Shown here: piece after piece, positions 51,207-60,590 of the stretch
Layout: each line of letters begins with the position of its first letter
Position numbering within the stretch: the stretch's first letter is position 1
Assembly: GCA_009889515.1 (NCBI GenBank)
Contig: WUQR01000139.1
Coordinates: 1,116,001 to 1,180,000, forward strand
Source: Nitrososphaerota archaeon
Lineage (GTDB): Archaea > Thermoproteota > Nitrososphaeria_A > Caldarchaeales > Calditenuaceae
DNA length: 64,000 nt
Direction: 5' to 3'
Position numbers and translations under genes: made by a program
Notes under the pieces: generated by a model
What the model was told of the DNA's origin: nothing
The model's database searches: none
What the model saw: the letters and a program-made list of their open reading frames with translations, nothing else

Positions 51207-52180
51207 CCTTTCTCACCCTCAAAAAGCCAGCATTTGACTTGATGGCCGTCTCTAATTTCTATAATATCAGGTTCCTCTACATCGCATTTTCCTTTAATGG
51301 CGAAAGGACACCTAGGATGGAAGCTGCACCCTTTCGGAGGATTTACAAGGTCCGGAGGCTCTCCGGGTATGGATGTAGGAGGCCTATTCTCCCTTAGGGT
51401 TGGAACGCTATTAAGAAGTAGTTGTGTGTAAGGATGCTTAGGTGTGAGGTAAACAGACTCGGAAGACCCTAACTCTATGATTTTTCCGGCATACATGACG
51501 GCTACCCTGTCGGCTATCTCGGATGCAAGTCCTAAGTCGTGGGTTATGAAGATATATGAAAATTTCATCTCGGCTTTCAGTTTTTTAAGAAGATTCATTA
51601 TGTTTGCTTGGGAGATTACATCTAGCGCAGAGGTGGGTTCGTCCAAGATTATTACCTTCGGTTTTGTAACTAATGACATCGCTATTAAAACTCGCTGCTT
51701 CATTCCGCCGCTAAGCTCGTGCGGATACCTTTTTCCGACCATTTCACTGAGACCTACAAGTTTTAAAGCCTTAATGCTCTCAGTCAACGCCTCTTTCTTA
51801 CTATAACTCATGTTTATCAGCAATGGTTCTGCGACTTGGTCTTCAACCCGCATAACCGGGTTGAGGGAATTCATTGCCCCCTGAAAAACCATGGAGATAC
51901 CCCCTACCCGCACCTTTTTCCTAAATTCTTCATCGTCAAGTTTCATAATATCCGCGCCATTAAAAATAATTGAACCAGTATACTTTGCCACATTTCTTGG
52001 AAGGATTCTAACTATAGCCTGAGCTGTAGATGATTTCCCCGAACCGCTCTCACCCACTATAGCGAGAGTTTCGCCCTGTTTTAGTTCAAAACTTATACCA
52101 TCGACGGCTTTGACCGTCCCCCTAAGGGTAGAATAGTATAGTACCAGATCTTTCACATCTAAAATTACATTGTCTTCCAT
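51203..52180 (-). CDS. Oligopeptide ABC transporter ATPase, DppD/OppD type
   Basis: A 325-residue ATPase, partner of the DppF gene. Walker [13 protein letters not shown], signature LSGGMKQRVLIAMSL, Walker [14 protein letters not shown], and a Cys-rich end NPPKGCSFHPRCPFAIKGKCDVEEP. It lies 12 bases after the small membrane protein gene, within one operon of six genes. Confidence 0.94.
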   Translation of the reverse strand: MEDNVILDVKDLVLYYSTLRGTVKAVDGISFELKQGETLAIVGESGSGKSSTAQAIVRILPRNVAKYTGSIIFNGADIMKLDDEEFRKKVRVGGISMVFQGAMNSLNPVMRVEDQVAEPLLINMSYSKKEALTESIKALKLVGLSEMVGKRYPHELSGGMKQRVLIAMSLVTKPKVIILDEPTSALDVISQANIMNLLKKLKAEMKFSYIFITHDLGLASEIADRVAVMYAGKIIELGSSESVYLTPKHPYTQLLLNSVPTLRENRPPTSIPGEPPDLVNPPKGCSFHPRCPFAIKGKCDVEEPDIIEIRDGHQVKCWLFEGEKG

Positions 52181-52192
52181 GTTCCCTTTCTT

Positions 52193-52444
52193 TCACCCCT
52201 CTGGACCCTCCTTACGTCCAACCCAACCCAAGACCCCATGTAGCCCAACCACCAACCCTGCCAAGGACATTGAATAAGCAAGCAGGCTTAGAGCTATATC
52301 TCTCTCTAATATACCTACCACCATCAGGAATGACGCTACGAAGCCACTTATGAGTAATATAGCTCCAACAAAGATCTCGTAGGCGGCTCTCTCCTTCTTC
52401 AACACTTTTATAGAGAGTTGAGGAAGTAGGTGATAAGCTTTCAT
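52193..52444 (-). CDS. Small two-helix membrane protein in the peptide transporter operon
   Basis: An 83-residue protein with hydrophobic helices at about 25-45 (IFVGAILLISGFVASFLMVVG) and 50-72. The N-terminus is basic and the tail is charged. Its start overlaps the DppC stop by four bases (ATGA), so it is coexpressed with the transporter. I recognise no family; it may be an accessory subunit. Confidence 0.7.
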   Translation of the reverse strand: MKAYHLLPQLSIKVLKKERAAYEIFVGAILLISGFVASFLMVVGILERDIALSLLAYSMSLAGLVVGLHGVLGWVGRKEGPEG

Positions 52445-53832
52445 ATCTCTTTCAACTTGGGGTTAAATATTTTGTCCAGCGTGAAGCCAATTAAAGCAAA
52501 ACTTATTGAAGTCGATGCCAGGAGAGCGGATGGTATTAGCACCCAGTAGTATTGTCCCTTGAACAATGCACCGTTGTAGAAAGCGTCTTGTATGACTTTC
52601 CCCCATGTGGGGGCAATTGGATCGCCTATCCCAAGTATCGCTAGCGCGGCTTCTAAAAATACAAACTCTGCAGCTGACAAGACGATAGAGGGTATCATTG
52701 TAGGTAGCACGCGTGGTATCAAGTGTAAGATTAGAATCCGAAAGTCTCCAGCGCCGTAGGCGCGTGCAGCCTCTACATAAGGTGATTCCCTAAGCTGCAT
52801 AAACAGCGCGCGGTAGTTTTTAACACCGGGTCCAAAAGAGCTTAATAAAATAACTACTAACAGGATTGTCCAGATGTTAATCTCATAAAGTGTTGAGATC
52901 ATAATAAGGACTGGTAGGAATGGAAGGACGAGGAATATTTCCGTAATTCTCTGCATGAATGTGTCTACAGCACCTCTGAACCACGCACTCACCGCCCCTA
53001 TACTCATCTGTATCAACGCAATAGAGACAGCCGCGGAAACTCCGAATAACAATGCGATCGGAGTTCCCCACAGAAGTGCTATACCTATATCACGCCGCAA
53101 ATGATCCGTTCCTGCCCACCCGTAAACTTTCCCATAAACGACCAGTTTTGCATCAAAGTCAGCAGTAGGCTCGAATAAAAGCCCTTCGATTAGTAATCTA
53201 TACCCACCTTTTAATGTTTCAACCGATTCTGAGGTTAGAATAGATTCGTTTATTACTCCGAATAATACAGAGGTGGTTGAAATACTGTATGGTGGTTTTG
53301 CACCGAGTTTATCTTCTATGATGCGGTTGAGCGCTGCATTAAGTTCGGTATCGGCCGAAATATAGAACTTATCATCTCTAGATATTGTCATTTTCTTTAA
53401 ATCAAATTGTACACCATCCGGTCTTATCCAAGATATTGTCAGCTGTGGCGGTGAAGAATTGTATGTAGATTTGAAAAAGAGGTTTATTTCGCTCGGGGGA
53501 GTGTCATATTCATAATCAAACCTCATCTCTACACGTATTATCTTTATATTCTCGCCGGCTGGCGCAGATATCTTGATAACATTCAAGCTATTCGACTCGG
53601 TGTCTAGCACTATTGTTTCGGGAAGCTTAATGGGGCTGAACAAATTGACCCAGCTTGGCACGGCGTTTCGGGGATTTTCAAGCCAAGTTTGCTCGCCGGC
53701 CCTCCACAATCTAGCTGCCTCCTCGTAAGGGATTGTAATGATGGTGAATATTGATACGATTATAAACACACACAATATCGCTGCCCCTATCAACAATGAT
53801 CTATAGCGTAATATGGGCCTGAGACTCATCAT
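52441..53832 (-). CDS. Oligopeptide ABC transporter permease, DppC type with large external insert
   Basis: A 463-residue permease, far longer than the usual 290 or so. After the first helix (15-35) there is an insert of about 190 residues, polar and strand-rich, predicted outside the cell, before WAGTDHLRRDIGIALLWGTPIALLFG, where the standard core starts. The coupling loop EAARAYGAGDFRILILHLIPRVLPTMIPSI is present. Such inserts occur in archaeal peptide permeases and may replace or contact the binding protein. Confidence 0.9.
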   Translation of the reverse strand: MMSLRPILRYRSLLIGAAILCVFIIVSIFTIITIPYEEAARLWRAGEQTWLENPRNAVPSWVNLFSPIKLPETIVLDTESNSLNVIKISAPAGENIKIIRVEMRFDYEYDTPPSEINLFFKSTYNSSPPQLTISWIRPDGVQFDLKKMTISRDDKFYISADTELNAALNRIIEDKLGAKPPYSISTTSVLFGVINESILTSESVETLKGGYRLLIEGLLFEPTADFDAKLVVYGKVYGWAGTDHLRRDIGIALLWGTPIALLFGVSAAVSIALIQMSIGAVSAWFRGAVDTFMQRITEIFLVLPFLPVLIMISTLYEINIWTILLVVILLSSFGPGVKNYRALFMQLRESPYVEAARAYGAGDFRILILHLIPRVLPTMIPSIVLSAAEFVFLEAALAILGIGDPIAPTWGKVIQDAFYNGALFKGQYYWVLIPSALLASTSISFALIGFTLDKIFNPKLKEI

Positions 53833-54899
53833 CTAGCCAACACACCTGCCCTAACTCTCGGATCTAAGATGGCATAGACAAATTCCAAGACAAACACCGT
53901 TGTAGCAAGCAGATAGGCGTATATAACTACGAGACCTACCAGTACGGGTGTGTCGAAGAAGACCGAGGCGACATAGAAAAGGCTTCCCACACCTGGCCAG
54001 TTGAACACTGTCTCGGTTATAATTGCACCTGTCCACGACGCAATAAGTGTTAGAGACAGATCTGTTATGATTGGGGGTAGTGTTGGCCTAAGTATGTATC
54101 TTCTTCTCACGACTGATTCAGGTATTCCTCTAGCCCTAGCCACTTCGACGTAGTCTTCACTTGAAAATATCAGAAAGAAGGTTCTACGCGTGTATGCACT
54201 TATAAAGAAATACGCCGTTAGCCACGACATAATTGGAAGTATCATGTGCCGCGCAACACTTAATGCGTATTGAAGCCTATCAGTTGGTGGAGGTATGTCA
54301 ACCATTCCTCCGTAAGGTAGTATGCGGAGTATAGATGCGAATATCAGTATGAGGAATAGCCCATAAAACCAGCCTGGCAGGGAAGACATTGGCGTTAATA
54401 GTGCAACCAATCTGTCTAGCTTACTGCCGTATTTACGGCTCAGGAGGAGCCCAGTAAAAAGTCCTAGGAAGAAAAGTAACAGTTGTACAGTTGTGAAAAG
54501 TAGAACGGTGTTTGGAAGTCTTTCCGCAATAATTATTCTCACACTTCTCGAGCCACTATCGCTGCTTATGAACAGAGACCTACCAAGGTCAAGCGTTAAG
54601 GCATCACGTAAATAGTTAATGCTCCTGACAATAAAGGGTTGATCAAATCCAAGCCTTTCTAGCTCGTTTTGGTATAATCGATCTATAAGATTCCTGATCT
54701 GCGTCTCATTTAAACTCCTATAAGCCGGGTTTGCCCTCACTGCCTGTGAGACCCTGAGCAGTGCTTCACCCTTAACAATCTCGTCAACATAGCCGCCCAT
54801 GTTAGCCACGTATATGGTGATGTAGACAGCCAGCACTACTGTTATCATTATGGTAACTGCACGCTTCAGCAAAAGCAGTGTCACAGGCGGGATTTTCAT
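53829..54899 (-). CDS. Oligopeptide ABC transporter permease, DppB type
   Basis: A 356-residue permease with a first helix at 10-30, an external stretch of about 90 residues (AVRANPAYRSLNETQIRNLIDRLYQNEL), and the core with LGLFTGLLLSRKYGSKLDRLVALLTP, coupling loop VARARGIPESVVRRRYILRPTLPP and the end YAILDPRVRAG. The same end motif occurs in the partial permease at the window start. It overlaps DppC by four bases. Confidence 0.94.
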   Translation of the reverse strand: MKIPPVTLLLLKRAVTIMITVVLAVYITIYVANMGGYVDEIVKGEALLRVSQAVRANPAYRSLNETQIRNLIDRLYQNELERLGFDQPFIVRSINYLRDALTLDLGRSLFISSDSGSRSVRIIIAERLPNTVLLFTTVQLLLFFLGLFTGLLLSRKYGSKLDRLVALLTPMSSLPGWFYGLFLILIFASILRILPYGGMVDIPPPTDRLQYALSVARHMILPIMSWLTAYFFISAYTRRTFFLIFSSEDYVEVARARGIPESVVRRRYILRPTLPPIITDLSLTLIASWTGAIITETVFNWPGVGSLFYVASVFFDTPVLVGLVVIYAYLLATTVFVLEFVYAILDPRVRAGVLAR

Positions 54900-54942
54900 C
54901 CAACCATATTGGGGGTTAAAAAATATATAAAGATGTTTTTGA

Positions 54943-57624
54943 CTACTTTCTCCTCATTAGACCTATTGATATACCTACCAACGATATGGCTATGGCAGCC
55001 ACCGCTAGGCCTATCGCAATGTTAAGCGTTCCTTGTAAACTTTCGACACCTGAAGTCACCTTGTTGACACTGCTGCTGAGTGTATTCATTTGGGAGTCTA
55101 GCCTAGCTATCCGAGCCTCGAGATCGGCCCGCGCCTTCGCCAGCTCGCTTAATATGCCCTCTTTAAAGCTTAGGACGTTAAGAGTTGTAGATGTGCTAAC
55201 TGGTATTCCTACACGCTTTGACACTGTGATTAACTCGAGCTGAACTGCACCTGTTGGTAGTTTATAAGTCTCCTCAGGCTTGAGCACAACCCTCCAATTT
55301 CCTCCTCCTATTGGCTCAGCGAATCCAATCGAGGTCCCTACAGAGCTTGTGAGGACGTATTTTACAAATGCTATATCTTCGTCACGGTATGGCTGTCCTT
55401 TGAAAGTGATCGAGAAAGTGACCTCAGCTGGGAAGCCTGTCTCGATTGTGGGTGTAGTTAGAACCTTGACCTCGGGTATTAAAGGTTCAGTGAAGATAGC
55501 CCATTTCGTCGGTGGGTCTGGAAATTCCCGGAAAGCCTTCAGGACAACTATCTTCGCGGTTGGGTCCACCTTGTCTAGGTAGAACGGCCCATTGCCGACA
55601 AGGAAGTGCCCCTTACTCTCTACCCATCTTTTTAGGTTGTTGTATCTTTGTGCCACTTCTTGGGGTGATAAGTACTGGCTAAGTACCTTGTCGTATGGTA
55701 TGAAGTTTTGCTCGATTGCCATGTCTAAATATTTCTTGAGTATGTCGATTGATGGGCCTGCTACAAAGCTGGTCCATTCAACCTTCTGTGATTCAGCTTT
55801 ATCTGCTGAGAATGCAAGCTCACCGTTGGCTTCTGCAAGCCATGCTACAGCAATTGTGTGCCATGGACCGGGGCCGTACGCGTAGTCTGGGAAGAAGGCC
55901 GAAGCTGCCGCATTTACTTGCCACTCAGCATCAAGATAGGTTGCATCGGAGTAGTACTCTATAACTAATGGATCGACACTGATTATTTTGAACCCCTTGA
56001 ATGTCGCCCTGAACTCTTCGAAGACTGGTACGTATGACTCGTCGAAGACAGGGCTATTCTCATCAGCCCTATCAAATGTTAGAATGTAGCTGAAAATGAT
56101 GTCGGCTAATGAGAGTGTACTTCCATCGTGGAACTTCGTTTCGAACAAACCTGGCTCGAAATATACCACTGTCCTAGTTTTCGCGGTAGTTCCAGGCGGT
56201 GCGGTGATTATTTCTTGCTTTTCAGCATCCCAACCGTACCAAGCATCTTCTGGCACCTTAATCTCTGGAACAAATCTTAACGTAACGTAATCGAGGGTTG
56301 AGGTCATAGGTGTGCCTTCAATCGCATAAACCTCTGCTTTAGTTATTCTGTTAGGTAGGTATAATCCTGTATAGGGGTCTGGCATAACAGCTGGGTCGCT
56401 GGTCGCCCTGTAGAACATTGCGTCGTACACCCAGTTGCTTCCTGCGACAGGGTTTATAGGTTCAACGAGAAGGTCGGAGGAAGCTATTTTTACGCTTCCA
56501 CCAGTACGGTCGACATACTTAATTGTATAAGGCCACAGTCTGGCCCCAGAGTAGCCTGCTGCAAGATCATATGTCAGTGCGATATCTTTTCTAGCTGCCC
56601 AAGGAGCTGTCTGGTGCACCAACCAAACTCTCACAGAGTCCTTCATTGACAATACAATAGCCTTTTCCATTAACATGTTTCTCTCTTCAATGCTCTTGAA
56701 CTCTCTGTTCCATAACTTAGCTGCGGCTTGATCGAATTCAGGGTCGGGCTTGTATGCTTGCCATAGGGGAACCGGTTGTCCCCGCGGCGTATAGAAGAAG
56801 CCGAAGTTATCTCCTTCATCTCTAGAGACAGATGTTGTTATCCACCCGCCGGTGTATATATGCCATTGCCCATCGGCTGGATTTCCCCTCAACCAGATTG
56901 GCGAGGCCTCCCTACTTGTCTTATACTGTCTATCTACAGTGAATCCAAGCTTCTCAAGCTGTGACGCAATATAGTCTCCTATCTGCCTTCGCTGGTCCTC
57001 AACCCTAATCAAGAAGATCAGGGTTACGGGTTCACCTTTGTAATACCACTTCCCTTCTCGTAATTCAGCACCTAACTTGAGCATTTCTTCACCTATAATA
57101 GATCTTGCCTTGTCAAAGTCGTAGGAATATTCTCTCTCAATTCTTCTTAAGATATCGGCGTAGCGTGCATAATCGGGGAATGAAGGAGATAGTGCTGTAT
57201 ATCTCGGGACAGCTAAACCGCCCATTATCTCATTCGCAATGTAGTTTCTGTCAACCAGATAGTTCATGGCCTCTCTTATCCGCGGAACTGAGAATGGGTT
57301 TAGCTTACCTGTGGCTGGGAATTCTGGCCCGACAGGGTTGAAAGTCAGCTCATAGTAGAGGCCATAGGACATAGCGTATGTAAGCTCTGGCGATTCACGC
57401 ACGCGTTTGAAAAGTTCAGGGTCTCTCAGATCCCTAAAGTAAGCCTGTATCTCGTTCTTCAACAGCATATCGATGGCTTTGGCTTGGTCCTGCTCGATGA
57501 AGAAGACCACTTCATCGACCCACGGGCCCTTTAGCTCGGCCTGCGCGGATGCGCTTAAGATTAGGGCTGGTATCAACAAGGCGGCTGTAATAAGGATTAC
57601 GGCAAAACTATTCCGCGACCTCAT
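54943..57624 (-). CDS. Extracellular peptide-binding protein (SBP family 5), membrane-tethered
   Basis: The substrate receptor of the operon, about 893 residues. A signal peptide (FAVILITAALLIPALILSASAQA) is at the N-terminus. The family 5 binding domain follows, with LNPFSVPRIREAMNYLVDRNYIANEI and GNGPFYLDKVDP. The C-terminus has a coiled coil (ELAKARADLEARIARLDSQMNTLSSSVNKV) and a membrane helix ending in RRK, anchoring the protein. Start placed at the internal ATG (57624) because TTATAAAG lies some 40 bases before it and an upstream ATG would lie before that element. Confidence 0.9.
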   Translation of the reverse strand: MRSRNSFAVILITAALLIPALILSASAQAELKGPWVDEVVFFIEQDQAKAIDMLLKNEIQAYFRDLRDPELFKRVRESPELTYAMSYGLYYELTFNPVGPEFPATGKLNPFSVPRIREAMNYLVDRNYIANEIMGGLAVPRYTALSPSFPDYARYADILRRIEREYSYDFDKARSIIGEEMLKLGAELREGKWYYKGEPVTLIFLIRVEDQRRQIGDYIASQLEKLGFTVDRQYKTSREASPIWLRGNPADGQWHIYTGGWITTSVSRDEGDNFGFFYTPRGQPVPLWQAYKPDPEFDQAAAKLWNREFKSIEERNMLMEKAIVLSMKDSVRVWLVHQTAPWAARKDIALTYDLAAGYSGARLWPYTIKYVDRTGGSVKIASSDLLVEPINPVAGSNWVYDAMFYRATSDPAVMPDPYTGLYLPNRITKAEVYAIEGTPMTSTLDYVTLRFVPEIKVPEDAWYGWDAEKQEIITAPPGTTAKTRTVVYFEPGLFETKFHDGSTLSLADIIFSYILTFDRADENSPVFDESYVPVFEEFRATFKGFKIISVDPLVIEYYSDATYLDAEWQVNAAASAFFPDYAYGPGPWHTIAVAWLAEANGELAFSADKAESQKVEWTSFVAGPSIDILKKYLDMAIEQNFIPYDKVLSQYLSPQEVAQRYNNLKRWVESKGHFLVGNGPFYLDKVDPTAKIVVLKAFREFPDPPTKWAIFTEPLIPEVKVLTTPTIETGFPAEVTFSITFKGQPYRDEDIAFVKYVLTSSVGTSIGFAEPIGGGNWRVVLKPEETYKLPTGAVQLELITVSKRVGIPVSTSTTLNVLSFKEGILSELAKARADLEARIARLDSQMNTLSSSVNKVTSGVESLQGTLNIAIGLAVAAIAISLVGISIGLMRRK

Positions 57625-58007
57625 TTCCCTTCTCGAGACATATACACCCGAACACACCTTTATAATGTTTTTCTCACACCTCTTGAAAATGTCTGGATTC
57701 CGGATGAGAACACATTGGATGAACTCTTTCCATCCCTACGATGCATAGCTCGGGGCTAAGGCTATTTAAGGCGTTATCCGATACTAACCCTCAAAAATTA
57801 TAGAAGAGAGTTGACATTTCGTAAAAATTTCTTATAAAAAAGTTGGAGCCCAATCGAATCGCTTGACACTATTTGAAGACTATCCGTCTTCAACAATACT
57901 GCGGCCTAGGATATTGATTAATAATTGCTTTGCTTACATTTGTGATGATTTCGCCGGGGCTTGAGCCAGTGACTAACCCGAGAGTGAGGGGGAGGATCAG
58001 GGCATAG
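57625..58007. other. Divergent intergenic region between the two peptide-transport loci
   Basis: Holds AT-rich elements: TTATAAAG near 57660-57668 for the minus-strand binding protein gene, and TATTTAAGG near 57764 and TTATAAAAAAG near 57831 as possible + strand promoters. GAGGGGGAGGATC precedes the start of the ATPase gene at 58008, a strong ribosome-binding site. I see no ORF of substance, tRNA or repeat. Confidence 0.4.
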
Positions 58008-58970
58008 ATGAGTGAGGCACTTGTGGTTGAGGAGCTGAAGGTCTATTATCGTACGGAGAAGGGGGCTGTACGGGCTGTGGACGGCGTGTCTTTTAGCTTG
58101 GCGCGGGGTGAGAGTCTCGCTATTGTGGGTGAGTCGGGCAGCGGTAAATCTACCTTGGGCTTGACGCTGATAAGGGCCCTTCCAGCAAACGCCTCAGTGG
58201 TCTCAGGCCGAGTCTACATTAACGGTGAGGAGACCCTGTCCCTGAGCCTATCCGATTTCAGGAGGAGGTATAGCTGGAGGGTTATATCGATGGTTTTCCA
58301 GGGGGCGATGAACTCTCTGAACCCTGTCCTCAAAGTAGGTGACCAGATTGCTGAGCCCCTGATATATAATGGTGGAGTCTCGAGGGAAGAGGCTCGGAGA
58401 AGGGCTATGGAGATGATTGAGCTTGTGGGGCTTCCGCGCGAGTTCTACTACAGGTATCCACATGAGCTGAGTGGTGGGATGAGGCAGAGAATTGTCATCG
58501 CTATGTCGCTTGTCATGAACCCTAGGATCCTTATACTTGACGAGCCAACTTCGGCACTTGACGTGACTATTCAAGCTCAGATATTAAATCTGGTCAAAGA
58601 CCTTATCGAGAGATTCAGCCTAAGCGTGATATTCATCACTCACGACCTTGCATTGGCTAGCGACATTGCGGATAGGATCATGGTTATGTATGGTGGTCAG
58701 ATTGTTGAGCTGGGATCGGCTGAAAGAGTGCTGGGTGAGGCGCCCAAGCACCCTTACACGGAGAAGCTGCTGGCGAGCATACCGAGGCTCAGGGGCGAGA
58801 CAATACCAGAGTTCATTCCGGGCCGCCCACCCGACCTTACTTCCCCGCCTCCCGGATGCAGGTTCCATCCCCGCTGTCCCTATGTATTCGACAGGTGTAG
58901 GAGGGAGGAGCCGCCGCTCTTTAAGGTAGGTGAGGGGCACGTGGCTAGGTGTTGGCTTCACGGTGAGTGA
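58008..58970 (+). CDS. Oligopeptide ABC transporter ATPase, DppD type (orphan)
   Basis: A 320-residue ATPase, Walker [15 protein letters not shown], signature [15 protein letters not shown], Walker [15 protein letters not shown]-terminal [24 protein letters not shown] with the conserved cysteines. Paralogous to the gene at 51 kb but in the GC-rich style of the rest of the window. No permease or binding protein accompanies it; it forms a pair with the next gene only. Confidence 0.93.
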   Translation: MSEALVVEELKVYYRTEKGAVRAVDGVSFSLARGESLAIVGESGSGKSTLGLTLIRALPANASVVSGRVYINGEETLSLSLSDFRRRYSWRVISMVFQGAMNSLNPVLKVGDQIAEPLIYNGGVSREEARRRAMEMIELVGLPREFYYRYPHELSGGMRQRIVIAMSLVMNPRILILDEPTSALDVTIQAQILNLVKDLIERFSLSVIFITHDLALASDIADRIMVMYGGQIVELGSAERVLGEAPKHPYTEKLLASIPRLRGETIPEFIPGRPPDLTSPPPGCRFHPRCPYVFDRCRREEPPLFKVGEGHVARCWLHGE

Positions 58971-58973
58971 GGA

Positions 58974-59975
58974 GTGGAGGAGGTAATACGTCTCGAGGGT
59001 GTCAAAAAATACTACGAGGTTAGGTCGGGCCTTATTGGCTCAAAGATTCTAAAGGCCTTGGATGGTGTGACACTCTCAATTAGGAAGAAGGAGACAGTGG
59101 CGGTTGTGGGGGAGTCGGGGTGTGGAAAATCTACGCTCGGGAGGGTCTCTCTCCGGCTTTTGGACGTGACGGATGGTAGGGTGTTCTTCAAGGGCCAAGA
59201 CATCTCGAGAATGACGGAGGAGGAGCTTCGGGAGAAGAGTTTTAGGAAGAAGATGCAGATAATCTTTCAGGACCCATACTCCAGCCTCAATCCGTTTATG
59301 AGGATCGGCGATATAGTCTCGGAGCCGCTGGAGATACATGGGTATCGTAGGGAGGAGATTAGGGAGGCGGTCTATAGGGCTCTGGAGGATGTTAAGCTGG
59401 TCCCGCCTGAGGAATTTGTTAACAGGTATCCACACGAGCTTAGCGGCGGGCAGAGGCAGCGAGTCAACATAGCTAGGGCCCTTGTCCTCGGCCCAGAGTA
59501 TATCGTCGCAGACGAGCCGGTCTCGATGATTGACGCATCCAGCAGGGCTGAGATTCTCCTACTCTTGAAGAGTATAAGGGACAAAAGGGAGATGGGCGTA
59601 CTTTACATCACACACGACATCGCTACAGCTAGGTATGTCTCCGAGAGGATTGCCGTCATGTATCTCGGTGAGATAGCTGAGACAGGCTTGACTACGAGCG
59701 TCCTGAAGACGCCCATCCACCCCTACACCATCCTGCTCCTGAACAGTGTACCTGAGCCTGACCCGGCCAACAGGCGGAGAAAGAGGCCGGTAATTAAGGG
59801 CGAGCCGCCCAGCCCCTTGAACCCGCCCAGCGGCTGCAAATTCCACACACGATGCCCAGTGGCTATTGAGAGGTGCAGAACTGAGAAACCTGCGCTAATC
59901 GAGTATATGCCGGGGCACTTTGTAGCCTGTCACAGGGCCACCGAGATAATGCGTGGAGACATATCCGTAACCTAG
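58974..59975 (+). CDS. Oligopeptide ABC transporter ATPase, DppF type (orphan)
   Basis: A 333-residue ATPase, Walker [14 protein letters not shown], signature LSGGQRQRVNIARAL, Walker B YIVADEPVSMIDAS, and NPPSGCKFHTRCPVAIERC at the end. The start is GTG, three bases after the stop of the partner, with GAGTGAGGA upstream as a binding site. It converges with the DUF420 gene (four-base overlap). Its membrane partners may be a distant locus such as the permease at the left edge. Confidence 0.92.
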   Translation: MEEVIRLEGVKKYYEVRSGLIGSKILKALDGVTLSIRKKETVAVVGESGCGKSTLGRVSLRLLDVTDGRVFFKGQDISRMTEEELREKSFRKKMQIIFQDPYSSLNPFMRIGDIVSEPLEIHGYRREEIREAVYRALEDVKLVPPEEFVNRYPHELSGGQRQRVNIARALVLGPEYIVADEPVSMIDASSRAEILLLLKSIRDKREMGVLYITHDIATARYVSERIAVMYLGEIAETGLTTSVLKTPIHPYTILLLNSVPEPDPANRRRKRPVIKGEPPSPLNPPSGCKFHTRCPVAIERCRTEKPALIEYMPGHFVACHRATEIMRGDISVT

Positions 59976-60520
59976 CCCCCAGCAATTGGGAGCCGAAGCA
60001 TAGCATAGACGAGTAGGCCGAGGGCTAGGCTGACTGTCCATGCAGGGTAGGCTATTCGCCCTATACGCCGGTGATACGAAACCCCGGCCCGCGTCCTGAG
60101 CCAGAGTCCAGTCAGGGCGTTGTAGACTACGAGTGGGACAGAGACCATGGAGAGTGCTAGATGTATTGTTAGGGCGGGTAGGTATACTAGGTTTCGTAGA
60201 ATGTCTGGGCCCTTGTAGGCCTCGGGGCCAAGAGTGGCGACCTTCAAGACGTATAGGACTAGGAAGGCGACGATAAGTGTGAAGGAGGCGCCCATGAAGG
60301 CTGCGTGCCTGTATATCCTCCTACCCCGGATGCTTCGATATCCCAGCTGGAGAAGAACCACCGTAGCCAGATTGATTACGGCTATGATGTGGGGGAAGGA
60401 TAAAGCCACATCCCTCGGGACTAAGGCAAACCCCTCCCTACCTCCGGTAGGAGCGAGTGCCAAACCCAGCACAGCATAGGCAGAGAGCGTTATGATAGCA
60501 GTCACTATTCCGAACCGCAT
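59972..60520 (-). CDS. DUF420 membrane protein (CtaM-like)
   Basis: A 182-residue protein with about five helices. Histidines sit at helix ends: SFPHIIAVINL, RIYRHAAFM, LTIHLALSM and SYHRRIGRIAYPAW, the pattern of DUF420, a family linked to assembly of haem-copper oxidases (CtaM in Bacillus). No oxidase subunit gene is in the window. Its presence with the CtaA-like gene at 21.6 kb suggests aerobic respiration, by inference. Confidence 0.75.
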   Translation of the reverse strand: MRFGIVTAIITLSAYAVLGLALAPTGGREGFALVPRDVALSFPHIIAVINLATVVLLQLGYRSIRGRRIYRHAAFMGASFTLIVAFLVLYVLKVATLGPEAYKGPDILRNLVYLPALTIHLALSMVSVPLVVYNALTGLWLRTRAGVSYHRRIGRIAYPAWTVSLALGLLVYAMLRLPIAGG

Positions 60521-60590
60521 ATGATAAAATAGATGGAGGGCTTAGACAAATACGTATTACATAAATCGTGGAGTGTTTACGGGTGTTCTG

